Shown here: piece by piece, positions 54,220 to 64,000 of the stretch | Position numbering within the stretch: the stretch's first letter is position 1 | Layout: each line of letters starts with the position of its first letter | Origin: Pseudoalteromonas sp. MM1 | GTDB lineage: Bacteria > Pseudomonadota > Gammaproteobacteria > Enterobacterales > Alteromonadaceae | Assembly: GCF_030296835.1 (NCBI RefSeq) | Contig: NZ_AP027922.1 | Coordinates: 682,001-746,000, forward strand | DNA length: 64,000 nt | Direction of reading: 5' to 3' | Translations under genes and position numbers: made by a program | The notes under the pieces: generated by a model | What the model saw: only the letters and a program-made list of their open reading frames with translations | Told to the model about the DNA's origin: nothing | Databases searched by the model: none

Positions 54220-55533
54220 TTACTTAAGTGCTAGCTGTAGTTCGCGATTGCGTTCAAGCTGTGCAATAAAGTTTTCAGCTATAGGTTTAAACTTTGCAAG
54301 TTCAGAGCGTGGTAATGGCTCAGACTTAGGTAACTTAACGGTTTTAGGATTACGGTGTACACCATTTACTAAAAACTCGTAGTGTAAGTGTGCGCCTGTT
54401 ACACGACCAGTAGAGCCCACGGTACCAATTTTGTCACCTTGTTTAACTTTTTGGCCTGTTTTAACCAGCTTTTTGTTAAGGTGTAAGTACTTAGTTACAT
54501 ACTGCGTGCCATGGCTAATAAATACGTAGTTACCATTGTACTTACTGTAACCTGCTTTAATTACTTTACCGTTACCCGAGGCTACAACAGGTGTGCCTGT
54601 GCGTGCTGCGTAATCAATACCTCGGTGCGCTTTTACTTGCCCTGTAACTGGGTGTAAGCGACGAGGGTTAAAGCTAGAACTAATATATTTAAAGTTTACC
54701 GGCGCACGTAAAAATGCTTTTTTCATGCTGCGCCCTTCAGGCGTATAAAAATTTCCGTCGGTATGGCGAATAGCTGCATAACGCTGGCCTTGGTTTATAA
54801 ATTCTGCAGCAATAATTTTACCTGTGCCAATAAATTCGCCATCAACATAATGCGACTCATAAATTAGTCCAAATTGATCGCCCTTGCGAATATCATTGGC
54901 AAAATCTACATCCCAACCAAATATATCAGCAAAGTTCATTATTTGACGCTCGCTTAAACCTGCAGCAATTGCTGAGGTCCAAAAGCTGCTAGAAATTTCA
55001 CCACCGGCTGTTTTGCTCAATGTTTCTATTTCTTTGCTATCTATTGAGGTGTCGTAATTCCCTTCGTCATTTAGGGTAACAAACAAAGTATCTGTTTTTG
55101 AAATAACATAACGAAGCTGCGCTAAGTCACCGTTCTCTGCTGTTGCAAAACTGAGTATTTCACCTGGGTGAATTTTAGTTAGTTTGCGTGTTTCAGCATT
55201 GGTGTTTATTAGCTTGTGAAGTGTTTGCGCTGAAAAACCAGCACGCTTGAAGATAATTGCTAAATTATCGCCGTTTTTAACTTGATGATCGACTAAGTCG
55301 TATTCTGGCAGCTTTTCTGCTGCTTCTGGTGAATTTAATTCAGTTAATTTTTCGTTGTCTTCAACTTTAACTTGTAACTCGTAACGCTTACCAATTTCTA
55401 GTGCATTTGCACTATTGTCTTTGGATGCAGTCGCTTTTTCTGAAGGAAGAAAGGCTAAGCCAACAATAGCAGAAACCAAACCAAGAATAAGCAATTTGTG
55501 TTTTTTGGGAAGCGTGTTAACCACGTGAACCAT
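54220..55533 (-). CDS. mepM: Murein DD-endopeptidase, M23 family (MepM-like)
   Basis: This zinc metallopeptidase of 437 residues should cut peptidoglycan cross-links to allow wall growth. An N-terminal membrane anchor (KLLILGLVSAIVGLAFLP) is followed by a LysM/OapA-like domain (YDLVDHQVKNGDNLAIIFKRAG, split). The M23 domain has the HxxxD motif in HRGIDYAARTGTPVVASGNG and the HxH motif in GAHLHYEF. It matches E. coli MepM in layout. It is divergent from tyrS across a 379-base gap. Confidence 0.92.
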   Translation of the reverse strand: MVHVVNTLPKKHKLLILGLVSAIVGLAFLPSEKATASKDNSANALEIGKRYELQVKVEDNEKLTELNSPEAAEKLPEYDLVDHQVKNGDNLAIIFKRAGFSAQTLHKLINTNAETRKLTKIHPGEILSFATAENGDLAQLRYVISKTDTLFVTLNDEGNYDTSIDSKEIETLSKTAGGEISSSFWTSAIAAGLSERQIMNFADIFGWDVDFANDIRKGDQFGLIYESHYVDGEFIGTGKIIAAEFINQGQRYAAIRHTDGNFYTPEGRSMKKAFLRAPVNFKYISSSFNPRRLHPVTGQVKAHRGIDYAARTGTPVVASGNGKVIKAGYSKYNGNYVFISHGTQYVTKYLHLNKKLVKTGQKVKQGDKIGTVGSTGRVTGAHLHYEFLVNGVHRNPKTVKLPKSEPLPRSELAKFKPIAENFIAQLERNRELQLALK

Positions 55534-55912
55534 AACGTGCCTTTTCTGCTGTCGTGAAAATAAAATGGATATTAATGCAGGATATACGTAATAAGGTACG
55601 AATACTAGTAAATAAAGCTAAAAGCCCCGCAAATGTTAGTAAAATGACAATTTATAGTTGTTTAAGTTTATCGATTTAAACTGCTACTAAAGTGCGCTAA
55701 AATCGGCTTTTAAACACCATTTCTAATTGCCTAACACAGTGAGACTAAACTTATTGAGTTTAGTTGCATTATTCGCATAAAAAATTGTTTTAATTAGGTA
55801 GAAATTTGTTATGTTAGCAACATAAGTGCTTTTGGTTTAAATCTGTTTTAAACCCTTATGTAGCAAGTCATCTAGTTGCCCCTTCGTTGGCAGAATTTTG
55901 GAGTAATACACA
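55534..55912. promoter_or_regulatory. Divergent region between mepM-like gene and tyrS
   Basis: These 379 bases are AT-rich. They contain small hairpins, for example ACTAAAC (about 55742) with GTTTAGT (about 55757), and GGTTTAAA with TTTAAACC before tyrS. There is no recognisable T-box, riboswitch or gene. Promoters for both neighbours must lie here. Confidence 0.45.
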
Positions 55913-57112
55913 GTGGATTTACAAACCGCTCTAGCAGAGATAAAACGCGGTGCAGAAGAGATATTAATTGAAGATGAATTAGTTGAAAAACTAAAGTCGG
56001 GCAAAAAGCTAAAAATTAAAGCGGGTTTCGATCCTACCGCGCCAGATTTACATTTAGGCCACACTGTACTAATTAACAAAATGAAAACCTTTCAAGATTT
56101 AGGTCATGAGGTAATTTTCTTAATTGGTGACTTTACCGGCATGATTGGTGACCCAACAGGCAAAAATGTAACGCGTAAACCACTGACTCGTGAAGATGTA
56201 CTTGCTAATGCTGAGACTTATAAAGAGCAAGTTTTTAAGATTTTAGACCCAGCTAAAACAACGGTTGCCTTTAACTCTCAGTGGATGGAAAACCTCGGCG
56301 CCGCAGGTATGATCAAACTTGCAGCTAATCAAACTGTAGCGCGTATGCTAGAGCGTGACGACTTTAAAAAGCGTTACGGCAGTGGTCAGCCAATTGCCAT
56401 TCACGAATTTTTATACCCACTAGTACAAGGTTGGGATTCGGTAGCACTTGAGTCAGACGTAGAGCTTGGTGGAACCGATCAACGTTTTAACCTGTTAATG
56501 GGTCGCGAGCTTCAAAAAGTAGAAGGCCAAAAACCGCAAACAGTACTCATGATGCCATTACTTGAAGGCACTGACGGCGTTCAAAAAATGTCTAAGTCGC
56601 TAGGTAATTACATTGGTATTACTGATGCGCCAAACGATATGTTTGGTAAAGTAATGTCGATTAGCGATGTACTTATGTGGCGCTACTACGATTTACTAAG
56701 CAGCTTATCAATCGAAGAAATTGCAGCGCAAAAGCAACGGGTAGAGCAGGGCACTAACCCGCGTGATATTAAAATTGAACTGGCGAAAGAGTTAATTGCA
56801 CGTTTTCACAGTGAAGAAGATGCACAAGCTGCACATGACGATTTTATCAAACGTTTTCAGAAAAAAGCGCTGCCAGATGAAATCCCTGAGCTGACAATCA
56901 CCATTGCAGATGAGGGTATTTTAATTGCTAACTTACTTAAAGAAGCTAATTTAGTAGCCAGTACCTCTGAAGCTATGCGCATGATTAAGCAAGGTGCAGT
57001 AAAACTTAACGGTGAAGATAAAATCACTGATACAAAACTTGAAGTAGCGAAAGGCACGACGGCTATTTACCAAGTAGGTAAACGTAAGTTTGCAAACATT
57101 ACTGTAGCGTAA
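55913..57112 (+). CDS. tyrS: Tyrosyl-tRNA synthetase
   Basis: The class I synthetase of 399 residues charges tRNA-Tyr. The HIGH-like motif is HLGHT in [14 protein letters not shown] and KMSKS is intact in [14 protein letters not shown]-terminal S4 RNA-binding domain follows ([19 protein letters not shown]). The form with KMSKS and S4, about 400 residues long, is the TyrRS type common in marine gammaproteobacteria rather than the E. coli type. The start is GTG with GGAG nine bases upstream. Confidence 0.96.
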   Translation: MDLQTALAEIKRGAEEILIEDELVEKLKSGKKLKIKAGFDPTAPDLHLGHTVLINKMKTFQDLGHEVIFLIGDFTGMIGDPTGKNVTRKPLTREDVLANAETYKEQVFKILDPAKTTVAFNSQWMENLGAAGMIKLAANQTVARMLERDDFKKRYGSGQPIAIHEFLYPLVQGWDSVALESDVELGGTDQRFNLLMGRELQKVEGQKPQTVLMMPLLEGTDGVQKMSKSLGNYIGITDAPNDMFGKVMSISDVLMWRYYDLLSSLSIEEIAAQKQRVEQGTNPRDIKIELAKELIARFHSEEDAQAAHDDFIKRFQKKALPDEIPELTITIADEGILIANLLKEANLVASTSEAMRMIKQGAVKLNGEDKITDTKLEVAKGTTAIYQVGKRKFANITVA

Positions 57113-57128
57113 GCGCAGTTAAAACGAC

Positions 57129-57154
57129 AAAAACCAGCTTAGGCTGGTTTTTTT
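57129..57154 (+). terminator. Rho-independent terminator after tyrS
   Basis: AAACCAGC pairs with GCTGGTTT around TTAG and is followed by a T run. Confidence 0.9.
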
Positions 57155-57172
57155 GTGCCTGTATTTTGGCTG

Positions 57173-58117
57173 CTAAATCAGCTTTAATATCTCAATACTG
57201 ATAATAACTAATAGCCAAAGTGCACGTGCTTGATTTAATCTATTTATGATCACAGGGAGGTCTTCGGGTTTGGGCAGTCTCTCGGCCCCAATACGCATTT
57301 TATTAAAACGCTTACCAAAATAAACTGCAGGGCCGCCCAGTTGTACGCCAAGAGAGGCCGAGCACGTACTTAAAACCCACCCGGTATTTGTTTGATAAAA
57401 GTGTCTGCCATAGTGCTTTATGTAATGCATGCTTTGTTTACTGGCTTTACTTGCGGCAATGGTTAATGCAAGTAAGCGTACGGGGATAAATTCGATTACA
57501 AATAAAAGTATTTTCAGCGGTTTCAAAAAGTGGCTATTAGGTGAGATATCGGCGCGCCACGCTTGCTGCATTAAAGTGAGTAGCCGATACGCTAAGGCGG
57601 CAATTGGCCCAAGTAATAAAAATATAAATATAACGGTAAAGTAATTGCGAGCAGTTCGTAAAATTAAGCTTTCAATTAAGGCTTTAATTATACCTGGCGC
57701 TGAGAGCTTGTTTACTTCTCTGGCAAGCAATGGCTTTACGAGCTCTCGCGCGGTAGATTTTTGGTTTTGTTTTACTAACTTTGCAACACGTAGTGCTTTT
57801 TTTTCAATTGCTGTGCTTTCAAGGCACAAATATAAAATAAGACCTGCGAGCAGCTCAGGATAAAAGGCAAATTCAAGCAGTAACACAATAATAATAAGAA
57901 TAACGCTTAAAACTAGCGAACTGGCAAGAGTGGCGGCTAAATAAAGGTAGCTTTTAGGTTCACTTGGTTTATAAACCCGTTTTCCTATCGCACTAAAAAC
58001 AGCGGTTAATACTGTATTTGGGTGATACCAGTTTTTTAACGGAAAAAAGCGCTCAGCAATGAGCGCTACAAAAAAGGCAATAAAGTCCAAATGGTTTTGA
58101 ACAATATTGCTTAGCAT
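57173..58117 (-). CDS. cbiB: Adenosylcobinamide-phosphate synthase-like protein (CbiB/CobD family)
   Basis: The family joins aminopropanol phosphate to cobyric acid in the membrane. The 314-residue protein has five or so hydrophobic helices and the family pattern AERFFPLKNWYHPNTVL, an arginine-rich helix region and the C-terminal LGVQLGGPAVYFGKRF. Conservation is looser than in classical CbiB, so a related role (the CobD/CbiB-like group in marine bacteria) cannot be excluded. It follows mtnN with no intergenic base, so it is co-translated. It links functionally to cobQ/cobO at the other end of the window. Confidence 0.82.
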   Translation of the reverse strand: MLSNIVQNHLDFIAFFVALIAERFFPLKNWYHPNTVLTAVFSAIGKRVYKPSEPKSYLYLAATLASSLVLSVILIIIVLLLEFAFYPELLAGLILYLCLESTAIEKKALRVAKLVKQNQKSTARELVKPLLAREVNKLSAPGIIKALIESLILRTARNYFTVIFIFLLLGPIAALAYRLLTLMQQAWRADISPNSHFLKPLKILLFVIEFIPVRLLALTIAASKASKQSMHYIKHYGRHFYQTNTGWVLSTCSASLGVQLGGPAVYFGKRFNKMRIGAERLPKPEDLPVIINRLNQARALWLLVIISIEILKLI

Positions 58118-58825
58118 TTACAGCGTAACTTTTGTTAGTTTTTCCAATAATGCAACAACCATTTTAGATGAGTTGATTGATGCCGTTTCTAGGTATTCTT
58201 CAAATGATTGCGGTGACTCTTTACCGGCAATATCAGACATAGAACGAATAACCACAAATGGGGTATTTAGTGCATAACACGTTTGTGCAATAGATGCGCC
58301 TTCCATCTCTACCGCAAGCATTGTAGGGAAGTCACTGCGTGCTTTATCTATACGTACTGGGTCACACATAAATGAATCACCCGTACAAATTAAACCGACT
58401 AAGGTTTTTACTTCGCTGATTTGGGCAATAGTTTGCTCGGCAGCTTCAACAAGTTTTGGGTGTGCGGCAAAGCCTGCAGGCATTTGTGGAACTTGGCCAA
58501 TTTCGTAACCAAAAGCAGTTACATCTACATCGTGATGACGTACTTCTGAAGAAATAACCACATCGCCAACACTCAATGAGGGATCAAAACCACCGGCAGA
58601 GCCTGTGTTAATAACGCAATCAGGATTAAAGTTATCAATTAATAACGTAGTTGCAATAGTTGATGCCACTTTACCAATACCCGATTGTACAAGCGTTACA
58701 GTATTACCTGCTAATTCGCCGGTGTAAAAAGTAAACCCTGCTTTAGTTAGCACTTGTGGGTTTTGCATTGCTTCACGTAAAATTTTAACTTCTGGCTCCA
58801 TTGCGCCAATAATACCAACATTCAT
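58118..58825 (-). CDS. mtnN: 5'-methylthioadenosine/S-adenosylhomocysteine nucleosidase
   Basis: MtnN (Pfs) splits adenine from methylthioadenosine, S-adenosylhomocysteine and 5'-deoxyadenosine, feeding methionine salvage and autoinducer-2 synthesis. The 235 residues start [16 protein letters not shown] at 58825 (AGGAATC upstream; the longer frame to 58885 has no support). The active-site blocks [17 protein letters not shown] and [11 protein letters not shown] and the acid Asp in RSMSDIAG are intact. It is followed directly by cbiB. In E. coli the same gene is followed by btuF, so the B12 link at this locus recurs. Confidence 0.96.
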   Translation of the reverse strand: MNVGIIGAMEPEVKILREAMQNPQVLTKAGFTFYTGELAGNTVTLVQSGIGKVASTIATTLLIDNFNPDCVINTGSAGGFDPSLSVGDVVISSEVRHHDVDVTAFGYEIGQVPQMPAGFAAHPKLVEAAEQTIAQISEVKTLVGLICTGDSFMCDPVRIDKARSDFPTMLAVEMEGASIAQTCYALNTPFVVIRSMSDIAGKESPQSFEEYLETASINSSKMVVALLEKLTKVTL

Positions 58826-58884
58826 AGTGTTTGATTCCTGAGTTTGAATACGTAGATTATACGTGAAGTTAGCAATAAAAAACA

Positions 58885-58913
58885 AAAAAGCGAGCTGTTT
58901 TACGGCTCGCTTT
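58885..58913 (-). terminator. Terminator after the DUF2726 gene
   Basis: On the minus strand AAAGCGAGCC pairs with GCTCGCTTT and ends in T. Confidence 0.82.
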
Positions 58914-58944
58914 AAATACTTTTAGGAGAGTATTTAATTCTATT

Positions 58945-59538
58945 TTAAATTTCGGCTAACGCAGTGGTTTGTGCTTTAGCTTGAGAAGGTGACAATACCG
59001 CAGGTTTGCTTACGCGATTACGAGTAGGGCGAGGAGACTGCACGGCAGGCTTGCCTATTTTAAACATAATTGCATCGCGTACCTCAGAAGGGCGGTAGCC
59101 TGATTTTACTTTCATACGAATATGTGGAATGCCAGCTGACTCTAAAGCACCGTTTACAAACCAGTCGCGCTGCGCTTTGTGACCATCTTTATTTGCGTTG
59201 TTAACTAAATCGACTGCAGCCACTATCGTCATTTTTTCTTTATCAACCAGCACAAAATCGAGTTGCTTATTTTTAGCTTTAGCTAAAGCAGCACGTTTTG
59301 ATTTAGCAGAGAGCCCTTGCTTACAGTCGATTACATCGATGAGTTTGACGCGGCTCACAATTTTATATTGATCGCCTACCGCACGCTCTAAAAGATTTAA
59401 AAATGCACCCTCAACCTGTGTAAATACGGTTTGTTTGCGGGTAAAAGGATAGGGATTGCCGCCATTATCACTAAATTTTGACGCAACCACAGAGGCCCCA
59501 ACCACTAATACTAAAATTGATAATAAAGCGAATTCCAT
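58945..59538 (-). CDS. DUF2726-family protein with N-terminal membrane anchor
   Basis: The 197-residue protein has an N-terminal hydrophobic helix (FALLSILVLVVGASVVASKF) followed by a restriction-endonuclease-like DUF2726 domain: FTQVEGAFLNLLERAV, KNKQLDFVLVDKEKMTIVAAVDL and the later AGIPHIRMKVKSGY. The ATG at 59538 has GGAGTTACC upstream; the longer frame to 59583 lacks one. The order E...DFVLVD...VAAVDL resembles the PD-(D/E)XK core, but nuclease activity is unproven. The C-terminal tail is basic and Pro/Arg rich. Confidence 0.82.
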   Translation of the reverse strand: MEFALLSILVLVVGASVVASKFSDNGGNPYPFTRKQTVFTQVEGAFLNLLERAVGDQYKIVSRVKLIDVIDCKQGLSAKSKRAALAKAKNKQLDFVLVDKEKMTIVAAVDLVNNANKDGHKAQRDWFVNGALESAGIPHIRMKVKSGYRPSEVRDAIMFKIGKPAVQSPRPTRNRVSKPAVLSPSQAKAQTTALAEI

Positions 59539-59653
59539 ACGGTAACTCCATAACAACAAATTGACACTGCTCATGTAAAGCAATTTACGTGCCTAAAAGG
59601 TTTGTGTTATGCGTTAATTACCGTATATGTTTAGTATTAATGTAATGCGGCTG

Positions 59654-60574
59654 TTAGGCTTTGTAGCCACCCTCAATACCTTTGACGGCAATAGCAACAG
59701 CATCGTGAGCATGCAATGACTCGTAATGATTGATTTGTAGCCAGTAATCACTAAAGTTATCGTTTTCAAGAACTGCTTTAATTTTACGTGCTGCATCTTC
59801 ACAAAACATCAAATTTTGACCGTTAAGGCGGGCAAATTCTTGCTCATCTTCACGTTTTACTGCCGCTTGTACAGGTGTTTTTAGCTCAGCTTCTAATGTA
59901 TCAATTAAATTGACTACATCAAATTCACTAATCGTGTTATCTAGCTTTACTTTAACGTTGGCAATTGAACGCTGTGAGTGAGGCGTTGCCACAATACCCT
60001 GCGTTGTGCCTAGCCATGCTAAAACGTCTTTTTGATTAAGTGTTTCTTGGTTAAATTTTTCGCTAAACGCATTTTGAATGAGTTGGCGAGCAAGTGCTGC
60101 AGAGCACGGGCAAGTAGATGAATAAGTTACATCAACACTTAGCTCGTAGCTAATTACGCTATTTTCAATTGTGCTGGTTAGGGTAATTGGGTAGCTTTTC
60201 CAACCTGCTTTACCACTTAATAACGACTTACGACGCAGTGGTAACTCAAATTTAAATTCTATTTGGGCTTTGTCACTTAACCCTTTATGGCTGGTAATAA
60301 AAGTATCGAGTGCTTGAGCTAAAGTGTGTGGGTTAACTTGTTGCTCTGTTGAGAGTAAATCAAGCGCCAAAAATAGACGCGACATATGAATGCCTTTAGC
60401 GTCTTCTTTATGCAAATTAACAAAGGCACGCGCTTTTGCATTAACGGTAACGGGAGCTAAATCTTTCGATTCAAAAATAAATGGCAGTTCTATTTCGCCC
60501 ATACCAACCCAGTCTAACTTACCTGTTTGTAAGGCGGGAGCCGTATCAGCTATATCGGGCATATTGGTTTGCAT
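59654..60574 (-). CDS. folE2: GTP cyclohydrolase I, type IB
   Basis: FolE2 makes 7,8-dihydroneopterin triphosphate from GTP for folate and queuosine synthesis and can use metals other than zinc. The 306-residue tunnelling-fold protein has the catalytic Cys block [14 protein letters not shown] near residue 155 and the family terminus [18 protein letters not shown]. In many bacteria folE2 is a Zur-regulated spare for folE; no clear Zur box was found in the 226 bases upstream, so this may be the main enzyme. Confidence 0.93.
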   Translation of the reverse strand: MQTNMPDIADTAPALQTGKLDWVGMGEIELPFIFESKDLAPVTVNAKARAFVNLHKEDAKGIHMSRLFLALDLLSTEQQVNPHTLAQALDTFITSHKGLSDKAQIEFKFELPLRRKSLLSGKAGWKSYPITLTSTIENSVISYELSVDVTYSSTCPCSAALARQLIQNAFSEKFNQETLNQKDVLAWLGTTQGIVATPHSQRSIANVKVKLDNTISEFDVVNLIDTLEAELKTPVQAAVKREDEQEFARLNGQNLMFCEDAARKIKAVLENDNFSDYWLQINHYESLHAHDAVAIAVKGIEGGYKA

Positions 60575-60800
60575 GTGCGCTACTCGTTATTGGTCATAAT
60601 AAAGCGCAGCATTTTACACTAAATAATTTATTGCTGAAATGATGAGTTTAACAAGTAGGCAAAAGTAAACATGAAAATTTTCTGTTTTTGTCGCACAAGA
60701 TGAATATAGCTAATAGAAAAATGCTAAGATCTGCTGCAAAATGCGTTTGACTATTAATAGGCACTTTTTATTTATGCCTAGTAACGAGATACACTGACCT
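60575..60800. promoter_or_regulatory. Divergent region between folE2 and arcB
   Basis: These 226 bases carry the promoters of both genes. I saw no convincing operator. Confidence 0.4.
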
Positions 60801-63119
60801 ATGACCGATTCTTCTTTGAGCCCTTGGGCTCGAGTACTTTCTAGTTTAATAACTCGCTTTGGTGAGTTAAAAACCGCGGCAATGTGCTACGCGCTTTTAT
60901 TAGGCGTGTCGCTTATATTGTCGAGTATGTTTTATTATGTGGCACTCGGTGAGGTTAATTTAGTTGATATTTTAGCAGTGGTATTTTTTACTGCGGTTGT
61001 ATCTCCGTTTATGATCAGTATTTTACTCAACTCGATTAGACAATTAGATGCCTCATATGCTTATTTAGACAGCGCAACAAAACAAGAAAAGCTTTTAAAC
61101 CAAACATTAAAAGATAATATCAACCGCCTCAACATTGAAATAGATGAGCGAAAAATGGCGTTTCATGCCAAGCATCGCGCCATTGAAGAGCTGCGCCGCG
61201 AAATAGCAGAGCGTAAAAAAACACAACAAGAACTTGCTCAGCAAGGCATGCTCCTTCGCTCTATTGTCGACTCTTCCCCCGATTTATTTTATTACCGAGA
61301 TAACAACGGCGTGTTTGCCGGCTGTAATAAAATGTTTGAAGAGGTTATGGGTAAAACCAGCGCTGAACTAATTGGTAAAACAGTGGAGCAGATTTTCCCA
61401 AGCTACTTTTTAGCAGAGGTACTCAGAACCGATAAACAAGTAGAGCAAACGCATCAAGCGCTGACAATTGATGTTGAATACATGGTAAATGGTGAAAACC
61501 GTTGGTTTGAGCTGCGTAAATTACCGTTTATAAACGATCAAGGTGACTACATAGGATTGCTTGCATTTGGCCGTGATATAACCAGCCGTAAAGAAGCAGC
61601 ACAAGCGCTTGAAACAGCCTATAAGGATAAAGGTAAGTTTATAGCAACGCTTAGCCATGAGCTGCGCACGCCATTAAATGGCATTGTAGGCTTAACCCGA
61701 ATGCTACTTGATACAGAGCTTAATAAGCAGCAACGCAGTTGGTGTAATACGGTGTTTTCGAGCGCTGAAACCTTAGGTAATATTTTTAACGATATTATAG
61801 ACTTAGACAAAATAGACCGAGAGCAGTTAGATATAGCAACCGACTCTATTAACGTTTCCGACTTTATTAATGATGTAGTTAATTTTGCCGGTTTAATTGC
61901 TGAGCAAAAAGAGCTTGAGTTTTCAATTGAGCGAAATGGCATATTAGATGTTTATGCGTTACTAGACCCAACGCGTCTACGCCAAGTGGTATGGAACTTA
62001 ATTAATAATGCCGTTAAGTTTACCCAGCAAGGAGAGGTAAAGCTCACCTGTAGCCGTGAAGAGCGAAGCGATGGCCCTTGGCTTGAACTTAAAATATCAG
62101 ACACAGGGCAGGGGATCCCAGAGGATCAACTCTCGCGTATTTTTGATATGTATTATAAAGCTCCAGATCTAAGCGGTAAAAATGCGATTGGCTCAGGCAT
62201 TGGTTTAGCCGTTACCAAAGCGTTAGTCAATGCAATGAAAGGTACTATTTCTGTAACCAGCACAGAAGGTGAAGGCAGTTGCTTTACAGTAAATATACCG
62301 CTTAGCTTATGTGTAGCGCCTACTGAACAAAGCTATGCAGGTAGAGGTTTATATATTTTACTTGTAGAGGATGTGCCATTAAATGCCGAAATTGCGACTA
62401 ATTTGTTAGAGCAGCGTGGCCATGAGGTGATTTGGGCCGAAACCGGTGAAGATGCACTTTCGTTTGTAGAAACCGAAGACGAGCTTGATTTAGTACTACT
62501 TGATATGCAACTGCCCGATATAAATGGTGATGAAGTGGCAAGACAAATACGTGCCGATAGCCACTTTGATAAATTACCTATTGTTGCGCTTACAGCGAAT
62601 GTACGTAGCGCCGAAGAAGACCTAGAAGGTATTTCGGTGCAAGGGGCGCTTGCTAAACCCATTAATACAATAAAGCTTGATAAGATGCTCGCTGATTTGT
62701 TTGATATTCAACAAAGTGAATCAGACAAGCCACTGCTAACGGTAAGTAAAGAAGCGCTTGAGAGCATTAATGCAAGTGTGCTTGATGTTGAAACTATTGA
62801 AGACTTTGTAAACTCTATGGGGCTTGAAGTATTTAAGCGCAGCAGTGGTTTGTTTGAAAAACTAAACCCGCAATATCAGCAAGAGCTGCAAAGCGCGTTA
62901 AACGAAAACGATAGGGAAGAGTACAAATCGGTGGCGCATAAGCTTAAAGGTGCGGCGGGATCTGTAGGATTAAACGACGTACAGTTACATGCTAAAAAGA
63001 TGGAACACGGTGCGCTTGATGAATCAGATGAGGTACTAAAAGAATGGTTAGATATATTGGCAGATAAAATAAATGAAGGACAAAGTGCCCTTCATTCTTT
63101 TTTACAATTATTAGAGTAA
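60801..63119 (+). CDS. arcB: Aerobic respiration control hybrid sensor kinase ArcB
   Basis: ArcB senses the redox state of the quinone pool and phosphorylates ArcA. The 772-residue chain has two transmembrane helices (near residues 25-45 and 60-80), a coiled coil (about 90-150), a PAS domain (SIVDSSPDLFYYRDNNGVFAG, split), and a histidine kinase core with His286 in SHELRTPLNG. A receiver domain follows (Asp568 in LLLDMQLPD), then a C-terminal HPt domain (His713 in AHKLKGAAGSVG). This is the full E. coli-type phosphorelay, unlike the split ArcS/HptA system of Shewanella. It is convergent with arcA. Confidence 0.95.
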   Translation: MTDSSLSPWARVLSSLITRFGELKTAAMCYALLLGVSLILSSMFYYVALGEVNLVDILAVVFFTAVVSPFMISILLNSIRQLDASYAYLDSATKQEKLLNQTLKDNINRLNIEIDERKMAFHAKHRAIEELRREIAERKKTQQELAQQGMLLRSIVDSSPDLFYYRDNNGVFAGCNKMFEEVMGKTSAELIGKTVEQIFPSYFLAEVLRTDKQVEQTHQALTIDVEYMVNGENRWFELRKLPFINDQGDYIGLLAFGRDITSRKEAAQALETAYKDKGKFIATLSHELRTPLNGIVGLTRMLLDTELNKQQRSWCNTVFSSAETLGNIFNDIIDLDKIDREQLDIATDSINVSDFINDVVNFAGLIAEQKELEFSIERNGILDVYALLDPTRLRQVVWNLINNAVKFTQQGEVKLTCSREERSDGPWLELKISDTGQGIPEDQLSRIFDMYYKAPDLSGKNAIGSGIGLAVTKALVNAMKGTISVTSTEGEGSCFTVNIPLSLCVAPTEQSYAGRGLYILLVEDVPLNAEIATNLLEQRGHEVIWAETGEDALSFVETEDELDLVLLDMQLPDINGDEVARQIRADSHFDKLPIVALTANVRSAEEDLEGISVQGALAKPINTIKLDKMLADLFDIQQSESDKPLLTVSKEALESINASVLDVETIEDFVNSMGLEVFKRSSGLFEKLNPQYQQELQSALNENDREEYKSVAHKLKGAAGSVGLNDVQLHAKKMEHGALDESDEVLKEWLDILADKINEGQSALHSFLQLLE

Positions 63120-63134
63120 GCGATTTACTCTAAT
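63111..63134. terminator. Hairpin between convergent arcB and arcA
   Basis: TTAGAGTAA pairs with TTACTCTAA around GCGAT. T runs are short on both strands. Confidence 0.55.
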
Positions 63135-63850
63135 TAAGCGTCGATTTTACCAATAAAGCGGTAACCTTCACCATGGATGGTGCTGATTAGCTCAGAAGTA
63201 GAATTATCACTTTCAAAGTGCTTACGAATACGACGAATCGTTACATCTACTGTACGGTCATTAGCACGAAGCTCACGGCCAGTCATATGCTTAATAAGTT
63301 GCTCACGGCTAAAAATACGGCCAGGAGAATCAAGCATTAAACGCAGCGCGCGGTATTCACCTTTAGGTAGGCGCTTAGCATCACCATTTGGTGACGTTAA
63401 ACAACGGCTGTTTTCATCAAGTTCCCAACCGTTAAATGTAATTACGCCGTTGGTTTCTAGCACTGACTCTTCGCCACCTAGCGCTGTACGAGTAATTAAG
63501 TTGCGAGCGCGTATAGTCAATTCACGAGGATTAAAAGGTTTAGTGATGTAATCATCAGCACCAATTTCTAAACCTAAAATACGGTCAACATCGTTATCAC
63601 GGCCGGTTAAAAAGATTAAACCGACTTTACGTTTTTGGCGTAATTCACGTGCTAAAATCAGCCCGTTTTTACCCGGTAGGTTGATGTCCATAACTACAAG
63701 ATTGACGTCATCATTATTTGTAAGCTTGTCATGCATATCATCGCCATCAATGGCTTCAATAACTTTGTAACCTTCAGCTTCAAATAAACTAACGAGGTTT
63801 AGTCGAGTTACGTCTTCATCCTCTACGATTAGAATGACTGGCGTTTGCAT
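63134..63850 (-). CDS. arcA: Two-component response regulator ArcA
   Basis: ArcA represses aerobic metabolism and activates fermentation and microaerobic genes when phosphorylated. The 238 residues comprise a receiver domain with Asp55 in [12 protein letters not shown] and Lys in [11 protein letters not shown], and an OmpR-type winged helix near residues 135-235 ([13 protein letters not shown] and [16 protein letters not shown]). Length and motifs match E. coli ArcA. AAAAGG precedes the ATG. Its partner arcB ends just beyond on the other strand. Confidence 0.96.
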   Translation of the reverse strand: MQTPVILIVEDEDVTRLNLVSLFEAEGYKVIEAIDGDDMHDKLTNNDDVNLVVMDINLPGKNGLILARELRQKRKVGLIFLTGRDNDVDRILGLEIGADDYITKPFNPRELTIRARNLITRTALGGEESVLETNGVITFNGWELDENSRCLTSPNGDAKRLPKGEYRALRLMLDSPGRIFSREQLIKHMTGRELRANDRTVDVTIRRIRKHFESDNSTSELISTIHGEGYRFIGKIDA

Positions 63851-64000
63851 TATTAATTAACCTTTTTGGAATATTTTATTTACAAAAAATCGAATATTAA
63901 CTAAATAATTCGATTACTAGAGATTATAGGATTATACCCAAATGTTAACAAGAAAAAACAAGTTGGATAAAAATAAAACAGTAGGGGTGTTCCAAACTAA

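Noticed and set aside
55534..55912. T-box or other leader riboswitch before tyrS
   Set aside because: Small hairpins occur, but no conserved T-box sequence; T-boxes are also not expected in gammaproteobacteria.

Overview
The window is about 64 kb of chromosome from a marine gammaproteobacterium, most likely Pseudoalteromonas or a close Alteromonadales relative. The evidence is moderate-to-low G+C, complete ArcA/ArcB, FolE2, a Na+-pumping oxaloacetate decarboxylase, DUF3545 and DUF3087 proteins, and enteric-like gene orders: fldB-xerD-dsbC-recJ-prfB-lysS, srmB divergent from trmN6, and recX-alaS-lysC-csrA. Most of the window is ordinary core genome; accessory DNA sits in a few pockets.

Layout. 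0-6.7 kb: a porin, then a cobalamin riboswitch heading btuD-btuC-cobQ-cobO-btuF-ung. 6.7-17.6 kb: DUF3545, tal, yaaA, an MscS channel, an unrecognised Cys/His protein with a lipoprotein partner, a BON lipoprotein, srmB/trmN6, DUF2147, a LysR regulator, a drug/metabolite exporter and fldB. 17.7-24.1 kb: xerD, dsbC, recJ, prfB (with its programmed +1 frameshift) and lysS. 24.7-26.1 kb: one tRNA-Ser(GCU), four identical tRNA-Arg(ACG), three decayed tRNA-Arg copies, spacer repeats and a paired intergenic repeat. 26.1-30.5 kb: a probable cell-wall salvage set (NamZ-type glycosidase, serine hydrolase lipoprotein, NhaC-family transporter).

30.6-37.4 kb is the main accessory zone: a decayed LysM gene, a lipoprotein with a degenerate zincin-like motif, an unknown protein, then (after the core K+/H+ antiporter gene) a single-gene reverse transcriptase resembling the Abi/UG anti-phage class. 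This reverse transcriptase is the best candidate for an undescribed system.

37.5-48.1 kb: tonB-ECF sigma-anti-sigma, DUF3087, a low-molecular-weight phosphatase, a second TonB-domain protein, ribA, recX-alaS-lysC-csrA. 48.1-54.2 kb: small envelope proteins, oadGAB (with two GntR/PdhR-like palindromes upstream), an aldo/keto reductase and a two-helix membrane peptide. 54.2-64 kb: an M23 peptidase divergent from tyrS, then (minus strand) folE2, DUF2726, mtnN-cbiB, and the convergent pair arcB/arcA.

Functional links: B12 uptake and salvage (btuDC, btuF, cobQ, cobO, cbiB); information processing (xerD, recJ, prfB, lysS, tRNAs, recX, alaS, tyrS, srmB, trmN6); redox and anaerobic control (arcAB, fldB, dsbC); envelope remodelling (namZ, mepM-like, TonB systems). 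All calls rest on reading the sequence and recalled family features; no database search was run.
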